NCBI GenBank assembly: GCA_951799445.1
Contig: OX637297.1
Coordinates: 496,001 to 560,000 of the forward strand
DNA: 64,000 bases
Direction of reading: 5' to 3'
Source: Pseudisothecium myosuroides
Lineage: Eukaryota; Streptophyta; Bryopsida; Hypnales; Lembophyllaceae
Shown: piece after piece, positions 24,766 through 35,600 of the stretch
Layout: each line of letters starts with the position of its first letter
Position numbering within the stretch: the first letter of the stretch is position 1
Made by a program: the position numbers and the translations under genes
The notes under the pieces: generated by a model
What the model saw: only the letters and a program-made list of their open reading frames with translations
Told to the model about the DNA's origin: nothing
Database searches by the model: none

Positions 24766-26485
24766 AAGAAGGTGTAAGAAAAAAAACAAAGAGAAAACAC
24801 ACAAGTTAGACCACGTGGCAACACAAAGCTCACACGCTAAAGGCCCCCCAAAGCGGCATCGCCAAGGTACGGTGGGGGGTGACTTTAGGATTAGTGCAAG
24901 ATACAAAAAGACTCTTAAACTTCACAAGTTAGACCACAACACGTATAAGAGGGAGAGAGAGGCTCTCCACTTACAACAAGGTATCAAAAACTTCACAAAA
25001 GAGTACACAAAGCAAGGTAGAAGGACCCCCAAGGACCTTCAAAGCTTGAAAATAAGCAACAATGGAGCCAAAAGTGCTCCGAAAACACCGTAGAGGTTTT
25101 TGGCTTTAAACGCCAAAATATCCAAAATAACTTGGACCCACGGACTCAAAACAAGAATTGGGGGTGTTCTAGAGAGAGAAATGGGGCCCTTATATAGGTT
25201 TCCAAGGGCGCACCCCTCCCTCTAGAGTTCTAAGGTAACCTTATCAACGGGGATTTTCATCCTCATCCTCAAAGATTTTCATCCTACATCCTAAATTTCT
25301 ACTTCTACCATTTATGCTGAACCAACATCCTAACTTTTGGAGATTAGCTCCAATCGCCGAACGGATTGCGCCGTTGGATCCAGAATGCCGTGTTTAGTCT
25401 TAAATCCTTTAACCCCCCGTACCGAGGCCAAAAACCCATCGTAGGCTAATTTAGTTTAAAAACCAAATCGTGGTAAAATCCTAGATCTTGGGGGTCTCCT
25501 ATTTTGAGAAATGTGAATAGCCTAGGGTCTCCGGTAGGTGCGAGAGAGTCGGGAAGGACTTTTGGTTGACTTCGTTTTGCCATCGTATGGTCCTGGAATG
25601 CCGGTCAACGTGGCGGGGACCCCGCCACGTGGTTAATTTCCGAGGAATCTTGCCGGTTCGGGTACTTGCCGCTATCGGAATGTCGTGAAACTTCACGGAG
25701 CGCATTATTAACATAAAACAAGCTAGTCTAATTTTTAGTGAGATTTTATTGTAACCTGGGTAATTTCCATGAAATTCCCGTTGGAGGTTAGGAGGGTTGA
25801 CCACCCGGAAAAAGGTTCTTCTGCAAGTCGGAAGATGCCGGGATTTTTCACGTGACCTCTCAGGGAGTCGCATGAAAGACGTGCGGGTGTGTTTCCGTAC
25901 CTGGCACGATTGGTCAATGGAGATTTAAACTGGACATCTCCTTGAAGTAGTGACGGTGCGGGAATCTTCTGCAGGTGGAGGAATCTTGGCCAACCGATTT
26001 CGCCGTTGGACTCCTGGCATGGGATTCACCTTAGAACACCATCCTTGGGCTTTAGATTCCTCCACGGCCCGGTCTTGCGTGAGTGGCTCCTGCATGCTAA
26101 CAATCGGGATTTTGGGAATTCGTTGATCTAATGGGGAATTCTAAATCTAACTCTAGGACCCAACCTAGTGGCCTCGCTGTGGATCCCTTGGACCGACCTA
26201 GCCATGAATCGCCACATTCATGGTGGGATTTAGCCCTTTTGGGGCTGTGTGACTCGAATCTTCCAAATCTAACCTTTTTGTTATTTCTACACTCTTTTTA
26301 GGCAAGGTTTGGGGGATTCTAAGTAAAAAACACAAATCTAGACCAAATACTATAATGGGTATGACACAACCCTATTTCGGTTCTACACTCTTTTTATGGA
26401 TTTTTCTATACTTTTATCAACTTTAAATTGCAAATTTCCAAAAAAATAATTCTACGAGTCCCAAGTGACAAATTGGGAGCTCACA

Positions 26486-27165
26486 TATGGCGTCCATCTG
26501 TGGTATGATTTGCAAAATCATGACGACCCAGCATCTCTTGCTACCGCTATTTGGGTACACGGTGAATTTCGAGATCAAACCTAATGACGGACTAGAAACC
26601 AAGATGTGACTCTATCTAAAGGGATGTTATTCCTATCAAGAGACTCTTGATGGATTAACTGACAGGGGGGGAAGAGAGCAGAGGGAGTAGTCCTCCTTCC
26701 AAGTGGAAGGGCTAGGGGTGGTCAAAGGAAGTTTGACCCCCGTAGACTTATCACTCATATATTTGTTCATTTTCTATTTATTCTAGTTATTAATTTTCTT
26801 GTTGTTTCCCCATCCGCCTCGAACGGAGTCGACTTGGATCTATAGATAAAAAATATAAAAATCCCGCCATCCGCCCTCAACGGAGTGAGTTTGGAACTAA
26901 GGGGGAGATAGAAGTAGAGAGAGAAGCCCCTGTCCTCCTTTGATACAGCAAATCGGGACACTATAGATAAAAAATATTTCAAACCCGCCTTCCTCCCTCA
27001 ACGGAGTGAGTTCGGACTAATGAGATGAAATAAAAGAAAATAGAAAAACAGAAAGGAAAAGCATAAATGGAAAAGGCAAGTGGTCTGAGACCTCAATGCT
27101 CGGGAGCTTCACTTGGAAAAGTGTCTTCCGTCGTGGAGGCCGCAGCATTTCTTGCCATCTTGTCA
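26486..27165. other. Element A interior, non-coding end next to the left LTR
   Basis: No open frame was recognised. Three diverged copies of a phrase around 'cctcaacggagtgag' occur at about 26818, 26876 and 26996, with 'ctatagataaaaaatat' at about 26840 and 26962. I could not find a clear polypurine tract next to the LTR boundary at 26486 on the coding (minus) strand. The plus strand begins 'tatggcgtccatctgtgg', which superficially resembles a primer-binding site, but the coding evidence favours the other end. Confidence 0.4.
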
Positions 27166-28098
27166 CTAGCTCAGATAGGAGGCGCCCCGGTGCCTGGCTC
27201 GAGGTTCAAACCTGCGTCGCCAAGGGAAAATTGAGGTATCTTTACCGCGATGAGGCTGTGGTCTACAGGCTGCCGGCTGCCGCGGCGGAAGACGTCCGTC
27301 GGTTTGCTTTGGTGGTATATAAGCCGGTGCCGGTGCCGGACCGGTCCCTCCCCTGTTGCACGGTGGCAAGGATTTTTTTTTTTTTTTTTTTGAATAAGTA
27401 TATACATGGGCGGGAGGGTTTATATCTTGCCCAGAATTAACGCTATGTACAAAGAGGCTGGACCAACTCATATTCCAAAGAACACGCAGTTGGTCCAGGA
27501 CCTCAAAGATGTAGCGAGGATACTGGCCTTGACTGATAGGCTGGAGCTCTGGTCCGCGGACTGCCAGCAAGTGGCCGCCGGCCACGGAGTTTCTTGTGAT
27601 GCTGATGGCGGGGCGCTCACTCGAAAATTGGCCCGTCACCATAAAGTGGTGGCCCAACAAGATGTCGTGATCCTCCACAAGAATCATAAGTGAGCGGATC
27701 CCGTTTGGCCTAGGTTGCCTAATGTCCCTGGCTAGAGGGTTTCTTGCCAGTGGAATCTCGCAACCCGGCTGCTCCTCCTCGTCACGTAGTCGCCGTCGTG
27801 AGTTAGGCAACCTGTCCGGAATTGCAAGTCCGTCTCCAGCAGGGTTAGCCGTTGGATCGAGTGCGAGTTCTTTCGGGAGTTGGAGTGGAAGCTCCTCAGT
27901 CGGTGTGGATGGTTCGTCTGTTGATGTAGATAAGGTGGTTGGTAATATGAGGACGCCTCTCGCCACCTCGTCCACCGAGGTTGGGGTCAGTGACGACGAC
28001 CTGGCCCCCGTGGGGGTGGTAGGTGAAGATGAAGAAGAGGGCGAGGATGGCGGAGCCGCGGGTGAGGTCCCCAGGGACCCGTTGTCTCTGACCGACAT
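27166..28098 (-). CDS. Hypothetical Pro/Ser-rich open frame in element A
   Basis: 310 codons from ATG at 28098. The N-terminal ~90 residues are Ser/Thr/Pro-rich. The middle holds a less biased part (about residues 125-225, for example 'DHDILLGHHFMVTGQF'). Codons 238-243 are a lysine run created by a 19-base homopolymer (T on the plus strand, 27373-27391), so the frame across it may be fortuitous. It lies downstream of the protease frame on the same strand. I do not recognise it. It could be an extra element gene or a remnant. Confidence 0.3.
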   Translation of the reverse strand: MSVRDNGSLGTSPAAPPSSPSSSSSPTTPTGARSSSLTPTSVDEVARGVLILPTTLSTSTDEPSTPTEELPLQLPKELALDPTANPAGDGLAIPDRLPNSRRRLRDEEEQPGCEIPLARNPLARDIRQPRPNGIRSLMILVEDHDILLGHHFMVTGQFSSERPAISITRNSVAGGHLLAVRGPELQPISQGQYPRYIFEVLDQLRVLWNMSWSSLFVHSVNSGQDINPPAHVYTYSKKKKKKSLPPCNRGGTGPAPAPAYIPPKQTDGRLPPRQPAACRPQPHRGKDTSIFPWRRRFEPRARHRGASYLS

Positions 28099-28729
28099 GA
28101 CATCTACACTACCCTATCCCCTTGTCCTCCCCAAATGGAGTTGGTTTGGACCTGCAGTGTGAGGGTTTGATGTAGCTATCTGCCAAAGCAGATTTTGAAA
28201 AAGAAGAAGTCTTGAAGAGACTGAACAGCGAGGAACGATGGTAAACAAGGAAAGCAGGTAGAGATCAAGCAAGGAGAAGATAATCAAGACAAGGCAGGGG
28301 GGAGATAGAAGGGCGCCGGCGCCTGAAGACTGTGAAATCACTCCGCTGTTCGAGAGAATGCTAGACTAGGACGTAGATGATGCTTTCCCAGATCTCTCCA
28401 TAGTTAACAACGGGAATCTGCACAGGCCAAGGATGCTGAAGCACACGGAGGAAGAAATTAAAACCAAAGTGAGAGATGAGGAAGTGGGAGAAGCTGCGTT
28501 TCTCAACACAGAGAATTTTGATCTGAAGTGCGACTGGTAAGACGGTTGGCGGGTTGAACCATCCATGATCCATGTGTTACTCAAGCGGTACCTGCACATG
28601 ACGCTGCCAGTAGCTTAAAAGTACGAGGGCTGCCCCCCCCATTCTTATACCCTAACGTGGGGGACATGATGTAAGGTGTCAGTCCTAAACTAGCCGTTCT
28701 TTAAGCCTTCTGCATTATTACAACGGTCG
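28099..28729. other. Element A interior, no gene recognised
   Basis: Only short frames are present on both strands (the longest is about 75 codons at 28341-28114, minus), without motifs. Confidence 0.35.
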
Positions 28730-29016
28730 AGCGCCCATGCCCCTTCTTAAACTAGCCGCCTCGTTAGCATATCAGCAGGTTCGACGGTCTAGCAAGGGAC
28801 GAACGCCAAGGCCCCTTCTTAAACTAGCCGCCTCGTTAGCACATCGGCAGGTTCGACGGTCTAGCAAGGGACGAGCGCCAAGGCCCCTTCTTAAACTAGC
28901 CGCCTCGTTAGCACATCGGCAGGTTCGACGGTCTAGCAAGGGACGAGCGCCAATGCCCCTTCTTAAACTAGCCGCCTCGTTAGCATATCAGCAGGTTCGA
29001 CGGTCTAGCAAGGGAC
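28730..29016. repeat. 72-bp tandem repeat (4 units) in element A
   Basis: 'ctagcaagggac' recurs at 28789, 28861, 28933 and 29005, an exact 72-bp period. Because 72 is a multiple of three, the plus strand stays open and reads a 24-residue repeat (PLLKLAASLAYQQVRRSSKG and variants). That strand is antisense to the protease gene, so translation is doubtful. Confidence 0.92.
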
Positions 29017-29143
29017 AAGTGTCAACTTTCAGCCGCCCTTTCATCCGACTATGTGGCTTCTATTATGACGGTCTGACAAGTACCTAATCTAAGTGAAAGG
29101 TCATCTGTCTTCCACATGACGCTAACTCTGACAGGTTGGTGAT

Positions 29144-29219
29144 GTGTTGGGCTCAGGTCTGAGCAGTTCCCAACACACTCATGTGTTGGGCTCAAGTGTG
29201 AGCAGTTCCCAACACACTC
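29144..29219. repeat. Duplicated ~38-bp palindromic unit
   Basis: 'gtgttgggctca' ... 'tgagcagttcccaacac' occurs twice head to tail. Within each unit GTGTTGGG pairs with CCCAACAC, so each can form a hairpin. A 'ggcttttggccacgc' duplication follows at 29283-29315. Confidence 0.85.
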
Positions 29220-29755
29220 GACGTATTCCTGTCCTACTGAGAGTTAGGCAAGCTAGAACGGTCAACAAAGTTGGTTGGTCTTGCGGCTTTTGGCCACGCG
29301 GCTTTTGGCCACGCGGCTTTTACTTTTACGTTAGATGTGAACCATCTTCAAGAATCTTAATATTCTTGATTCTTCCCAAGTGTAGATGGATTAGTCCCGA
29401 AATAACAACCACCACTCTGTGCCAGAGAGTGGAGGATGTTAAAATCTTGACCTGGCTCCGAAATAACGACCACCTCTTTGTGTTTTTCCTAATTCTAAAA
29501 TCCCATAGGGATTTGGGAGATCATGCAATAGTGAACTTTTAGAACCTTCAATTTTTTTAGGATTTTCAAAGATTTTTCAAGCTTTCATTTTTTTGGTATT
29601 TTTTGGGGTTTTTTCTAGCTTTCTTACTATCCGTCGTGAATAACAAGAGGTTAGCTATTAAATTTTTTTGTCTGGAGGGCTAAATAGGCCTTTTACACAA
29701 TCATCTATAACATAAGGCTAACCTTATATTATTAATAATCGCAACCAGTTACGGT
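29220..29755. other. Element A interior between the protease frame and the repeats
   Basis: Non-coding as far as I can see. It is T-rich at 29550-29630. Confidence 0.4.
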
Positions 29756-32197
29756 TTAGGCGCCCAGAAACCAACAAGCTATGGTTTGGAAGAGAGTTGT
29801 GGCAGAGATACCTCGTACCTGGCCAGTGGGTGGTTGCTCTTTGTTATCAGGCGTGGTAGGTGCTGCAGGACTTACCAGTGGCTGCAGCTCGTCCTCTTCC
29901 TGCCCCCGTGGCGCTTCTAGAGCTCTTACTTGCTGCTGCCAAGCGTGCGGAGCATTATGTATTCCGTAAGGGATGTCTTCAAGAGAGGCTGTTGCTACCT
30001 TGTGTGGGGCAGCTAGGGTTTCCGCAATTTCTTCTTCGTTGGTCAGCTCTAGGACTTCTCCCCATTCGCCATGTATTCCCGGAATCCATCCCTCTGGAGG
30101 ATGGCAGTTGAATGGGAAATCGCGGATCGTAATAGGGCTATTGTTTTCGTCACTAAGATAGTCCCCTGGTTGCGGGTCACCATCTTCCATCTCTTGGAGT
30201 TGGCAGCGCATCGGCTCGGAAGCGTTTGGAATGAACCTTAGCGCAGGTAGTACCGTGTTTGAAGTCGGGGGTAGATCTCTGCCCATGATGTGGATGGCGT
30301 TGCTGGGCGAGGCCAATGTTCCTCCCGTGTCGCAGTAATGGACTCTAGGAGGTGCGGGGCAACGGAAACATGTGATTTGGAGTGGCCCGCGTTGGTGGGG
30401 GAGAGTGATACCTGAAGTCATGACTGTGAAGGCTATTCGCGTCCCCTCAGGACCAAGTTGCAGCCAACGTGGTGGCCGTGGAGCAACTATTCGGTGTGGG
30501 ACGTGCTGGACTCGGTGGTCGCCTCCAAGGTGGTGGTTGGCATTTACCCTGACCTCGTGGTTGGGTATCATGCTCTGGCCGGATCCTAGTGTAGGAGCTA
30601 ATTCGGACCTTTCTTCAGAATCCAAACTATTATTGGAGACCTCGATGGCTGTGCCCGATGTGGTGTCTTGGTTATTTTGAATCCCAGAAGTGCAGATGAT
30701 GACCATCGCATCCTCGCTTGAGTCAGGGTGCTCTCGAAGCCAATCCTCGAATGGGGTATTGTCCTCTAACCCATATAGACCCAATCCCAAGAATTTCATC
30801 TTGCCTAGGTCAGTGGTTGCCGTGGCCTGCATGGTTTGGACAGTCGTGTAGACAAACTCTTGGGGCCCCCGTAGAGCTGGGTCGTTGGAGACGATTGGTA
30901 TCTTCGTCCTTGCCTCGTTTGGCCCGTAGGTGAAGGTGGGTTGGGCCTTCCCCCAGTCTACTACCCCGCCACATTGGCGAAGGAACCCCCGACCCAAGAG
31001 TAAAGGGTAGGGACTGGTGGCCTCCTCATTGAGTGGCAAGACTTCAAAGGTGACAATGTAATCGACTCCCCCGGTCTGAATCCGGAGGTCTTTGATTCGG
31101 CCAATGGTCTTGACCGATCGCTAATCAGCGCATTTGAGTGTCACGCAAGAAGGGTGCGTGATCTCTAGATCTAACTTGTGCATAGTATAAGCTGGCATGA
31201 TGTTGACGCCGCTGTTGTCATCCACCAGGGTCCGGGGGATGATTTTGTCAACTATCTCGACTTCAATCTCCACCGCTTCGAAGCTCTCCAAGGCAGTTCG
31301 AAGGTCCTTGCAGGACGTCTTGACCAGTGGGGTAGATTCTTCAAAGTCCGACTCCAACTCTTCAGGAGTGACTCGGGACGCCACTCAGTTAACAGAGGCG
31401 AGCTTAGGAGCGCGGGGAATGGTGGCCCCCTCCTTTAGCTGCTTGCGTAAGGCGGGAGAGGTCTTGACCGGCTGTCCAAAGGAAATGTTTGCTTTGGTGT
31501 GTGCCAAGTCCCCCCACAAGTCATAGGGGCCAGAGGGGTTGTTAGTTCTTTGGGCTTTAGGCCGATGGGGAAGAACCCTGGAAGGAAAGGCATCTCCCTG
31601 ATGGACAAATTGGTATTCGTTCTCGTCCATCTTAGTGCAAGTGGGGAGATTCTCGTAGGAGCGTACCTCCTTCGCAGTGTCCCTGAGCGTACTCTGGAGG
31701 TCAGAGAACTGAGAGGAGTCTTGAGAGGACTCAAACGGGATGCCACTATGGGAGCTAGAGTCAAGGGAATCTATGTTCCCCGGCTCGGGTAGTGGAAGAG
31801 GGATCATTTGTGCCCCTCCTCTAGTGACTACGAGAGCGGGTAACACTTCTTGGGATGAAGCATCCTTTGCCGGTTCGACTTCCTCTGGTTCAACTGCCAC
31901 GTACATACTCCGGTGACACTTGTGAGCCCTTGAAGACTCTGCCATGGTAGCCGCCACGAATCTAGCATCCTGTGTTACTTGAGGAGGCAAAGCTGAGTTT
32001 AATGGAATGGTCCCTTTTTCTTCCTCCAAGGTCTCGACTTCTTCTAGGTCTAGGAGACTAGCGAGATCGCCTACCGCTTCAAAGGTTTGGACGCATAGTC
32101 CATACAGCCCAACCGCACAAGCACCTATCGCGCTCCAACGTTTTCTCATTAGGGACGACTGTTGGTGAGAGGCGATGGAAGCCGCGCCTTGAAGCAA
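29756..32197 (-). pseudogene. Element A gag/protease polyprotein frame (two in-frame stops)
   Basis: One minus-strand frame runs from 32197 to 29756, broken only by a TGA at about 31387 and a TAG at about 31120. The first 270 codons are acidic and gag-like. Next comes a retroviral-type aspartic protease: 'RTLVDDNSGVNIM' (active-site D-N-S instead of the usual D-S/T-G or D-G-S), 'HPSCVTLKCAD', 'GRIKDLRIQTGGVDYIV' and 'SPYPLLLGRGFLRQCGG'. The family enzyme cleaves the Gag-Pol polyprotein in virus-like particles. The region after the protease (about 350 codons) shows no reverse transcriptase motif such as YxDD. The stops make a functional polyprotein unlikely unless readthrough occurs. Confidence 0.75.
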
Positions 32198-32595
32198 TCT
32201 TTAATGAAGAGGTTCTCGTAATTCCACAAGGCCAATACAATGACCCAGTAGTCTACCAAATGATGGGTGAATTAGTGAATAGGGCCCCCAAATGACCTAG
32301 CTGCAACTGCGTAAGCAATTGACAGGGTGTACCGGTTTAGATCGTGCAGGTAGAATTGGGCCAGGTAGTACCAGAACTCAAAAGAGAACCTTAATGTTCT
32401 TGGGCCGGTGAGCAGGTCTCTCAAGGTGAGGGCCTGACCGTTTCGTCCGTTATCAGCGGCCAGCTCACCACCTGAGTAGCTTTTGAGGGGGAAGCCTTGG
32501 AAGTTTACGTCCCAAGCCTACAGCTGGGAATCGCCTCTAATATGAAAAAATGGCTCAGATGATCCCGAGTCAGAGTCCTTCACATGCAATACTTG
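32160..32595 (-). pseudogene. Element A gag N-terminal region (remnant)
   Basis: It lies just inside the right LTR on the coding strand. A different minus frame reads coding-like sequence: 'SEPFFHIRGDSQL', a stop, 'AWDVNFQGFPLKSYSGGE', 'LTLRDLLTGPRTLRFSFEFW', 'YYLAQFYLHDLNRYTLSIAY', then a stop and 'HHLVDYWVIVLALWNYENLF'. The position and helical character fit the start of a gag. It overlaps and is out of frame with the 32197-29756 frame, so at least one frameshift separates them. Confidence 0.55.
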
Positions 32596-32630
32596 TTAGT
32601 GAACATGCATTTGCAACCTAATGTTTTCAG

Positions 32631-32648
32631 CTCCCGGCAAACGCACCA
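32631..32648 (-). promoter_or_regulatory. Probable primer-binding site of element A
   Basis: On the minus strand, four bases inside the LTR end, the sequence reads TGGTGCGTTTGCCGGGAG. It starts with TGG, which pairs with the CCA end of a tRNA, and resembles the 'TGGCGCCGTTGCCGGGGA' class of plant Ty3 elements. The position supports right-to-left transcription. I did not identify the tRNA. Confidence 0.6.
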
Positions 32649-32652
32649 AAAC

Positions 32653-35600
32653 TGTGGGCGCTAGATTACCCACCCTTGGTAATAAAGCGAACACCGACCA
32701 GGTTCTATGCTTTTATCCACATTTTTTAATATATGGGGGTGATGTGAGCGCGGTCCACTGTGCCTTCCAAGCAATGGATCTTTTTTGCTAACGTTTCCTA
32801 AGTGTCGTGGATGGCAGCGAATAATTAGTAATGCATGTAGTAACTCACAAGTTAACTGCGATGTTTAGAGTGATGGTGAAATCCGAACTCCCTAACTATC
32901 TATCCTATGTCGAGGGTCGACTGAGTAGTCGGCGTCATTTATAACGTCCCTAACTACATAAAAAGGGGAACCCCTATGTTCCTTCCATGAACCCCTAAGA
33001 CTATCTTGGGTTTCTAAGACTTCACCTAGGAGTTCTACTTTTAAAAACTACCCCTAAAGTTCCAACTTCGGAATGTAACTCTAGATTTTACTTCTTTAAC
33101 TTGATTCTTAAATATTAACTACCAACTTGTGCTCGATGTTTTGACTTTTGACTCTAGGTTTCTATTCCTAAATTAACTCTAAGATTTACCCTTGAATTTT
33201 AACTCTATGTTTTAACCTTTAACTCTAAGTTTTTACTCCTAATTTAACTCTAAGATTTACCCTTGAATTTTAACTCTATGTTTTAACTTTTAACTCTAAG
33301 TTTTTACTCCTAAATTAACTCTAAGATTTACCCTTGAATTTTAACTCTATGTTTTAACTTTTAACTCTAAGTTTTTACTCCTAAATTAACTCTAAGATTT
33401 ACCCTTGAATTTTAACTCTATGTTTTAACTTTTAACTCTAAGTTTTTACTCCTAAATTAACTCTAAGATTTACCCTTGAATTTTAACTCTATGTTTTAAC
33501 TTTTAACTCTAAGTTTTTACTTCTAGAATTAATTCTAAATTTTAACCTCTAGGTTTGACTCTATGTTTTCACTTTGACTCTAGATCTTTTCTACTTCCAA
33601 CAACTAACTCTAACTTTAACTTCTACCTCTTAACTTTTAGCTTCTACTTTTAGCCTTTCACTATAACTTTTTACTCCCCAATTGACTCTAAAGTTTAACC
33701 TTTAAATTTAATCTTAACTTTTGACTTTTGACTTTTGACTTTCTACTTCCAACTTTAATCCTATCGTTTTAATCCTAGTTTAACTCTAAGTGTTATCCTC
33801 CTAAATTTAACTCCAACTTTTTAACTCTAGGGCTTAACTTCTAAACTTACTTCCACAGTTTACTCTGAGTTTTGACTTCTAATTTTAACTCTATTTCTAA
33901 CTAAAAATCTACTCGTAATTTCTACCCCCTAAATTTAGTCCAAGGTTTTACTTTTTAATTTCTACTTCCCACTCGGAATTTTTTACTCCTAATTAACCCT
34001 AACTTCCTTTTCTAAGCTACCCTAAGGTTTCACTGGAAATTTTAATCCCCTAAGTTAAACTTCCAAATTAATTCTACTTTTTAACTTCCCAAAGTTAACT
34101 CTAGATTTTGACCTTAGAATTTTAACTTTAAGAAATAAAATGTAAATTGATTCTAATTCTAACCGCTAATTAATCCCTAATTTTAATCCTAAATTCTCTT
34201 TCTAATTTAAACCCCTAAGGTCCGTCCATGATTCTTTTTGGATGATTTCTACTCAAAATTCCTCCGTCCTACCTCCTACCGCTTAACTTAGCCTAACGCG
34301 GTCAGTTTACGGTCAAATCTTAATTATAAGATGTTTTCGGAAACCCCTATCACTAATCTATAGACTTTTGAATCTAAACTTCTAATTTGCACTAATCACG
34401 GCTCGCTAATCACACTTTTAGGGCTGATTAAGGAAATCAATGCTAATTAGGGAAAATACCAAGGGTTAATTTCAAAAACTCACCTCTTCACTACCGGTTT
34501 CGGAAATCACTTCGTCCACGTCCACGTAGACATCCTCATGCTCCATAGCAATCCTTTGTTTTGTTTGATTTTTCCCAAGCTCACCGCTTAATTTGAGAAA
34601 ATATTACACCCTTGCAATCTAACTTCCTTCTTTCCCTTCCTCCTTCTTTTTCTTTCTTCCTCCCTTCTTCTACACTAGTACTATTCCACCTAAGCTTTTA
34701 TGAGTCTTACACTATGGTCTCCAATTTCAAGGAGGTTTTTAAGATGCCAACTATCCTCTTACACAATTTTGCCTTTGTGTCATCCTAATCCTCCTCCCAA
34801 CGGTCACCACGAATTCTCAAGATTTCCTTTTCTAATCCTACCTAAGCCTAAGCCTAGGTCACTATTTATCGTCTCTCTCACCTCTCCCCTATTTCATTCG
34901 ATTGTTCTCTATCCTTCCTCCATTGTGTGTAAGAGTGTTTTGTAGTTGTTGGTGAGGGTGAGACTTCCTTGTGTGCAGGTACGGTGGTGCTCCGCTCTTT
35001 TCTCCCTTCTCCCTTTTTGATTTTAGACCCTAATCCCTACTTAGCAATAGGTCAGCCCCCCATTTTCCTTTGTTTTGTTTATCTAGTGTGAGAGAAACCA
35101 AAAATCAAGAAAAAAGAGAGTTCAAAAATGGGGACCGAATTGGGGCCCCAACTGCCTGCCGAATCAAGCCTGGCCTCTCGGCTGGCTGGCTAGCTGCTGG
35201 GGGGTCGGGTTCAAAAATAAATAAATTATTTATTTATTTGTTTTCTTTTGATGTTTGGATGATGTGGCCTGGTCTGGTTCGGTTCTCGACTTGATCTGGT
35301 CTGTTCTGGCTTCCGACTTGATCTGGTCTGTTTGGTTCTCGACTGATCTGGTCTGTTTGGTTCTCGACTTGATCTGGTCTGTTTGGTTCTCGACTTGATC
35401 TGGTCTGTTTTGGCTCTGGACCTTGACTACTAAGGGAAAACTGGATTTTTGGGCAAACTGGATTTTTGGTGAACTAAGGGAAAGAAAACTTGGAGAAAAT
35501 AAAACTTGGGGAAAATAGGACTTGAGGGAAATAGAACTTGGGGAAAATAAGACTTGGGAAAAATAGAACTTGGGGAACAACTTAGTCACACTAAAACTTG

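Larger units (their letters stand above)
21268..26485 (-). repeat. Element A LTR, left copy (3-prime LTR in coding sense)
   Basis: Almost identical to 32653-37878. Internal tandem arrays are a 71-bp unit x4 (about 21790-22070), a ~26-bp unit x5 (23820-23960), a ~20-bp 'acttggggaaaata' array (24010-24180) and a ~94-bp unit x3 (24530-24760). Small open frames in it are duplicated in the other LTR and look incidental. On the minus strand the LTR begins TGTGAGCTCC. A TATA-like 'cttatatagg' lies at about 25191-25200. Confidence 0.93.

Noticed and set aside
25499..25873. 124-codon minus-strand frame present in both element A LTRs (also 36892-37266)
   Set aside because: Its duplication follows from the LTR duplication. 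No protein motif, and the related old LTR at 1.5-3.9 kb does not keep the frame.
27722..28162. Plus-strand 146-codon frame opposite the 28098-27166 frame
   Set aside because: It is antisense to the element's other coding frames, biased in composition, and without motifs.
28730..29016. CRISPR-like regular repeats
   Set aside because: The units are contiguous 72-bp tandem copies without unique spacers, in a plant transposon.
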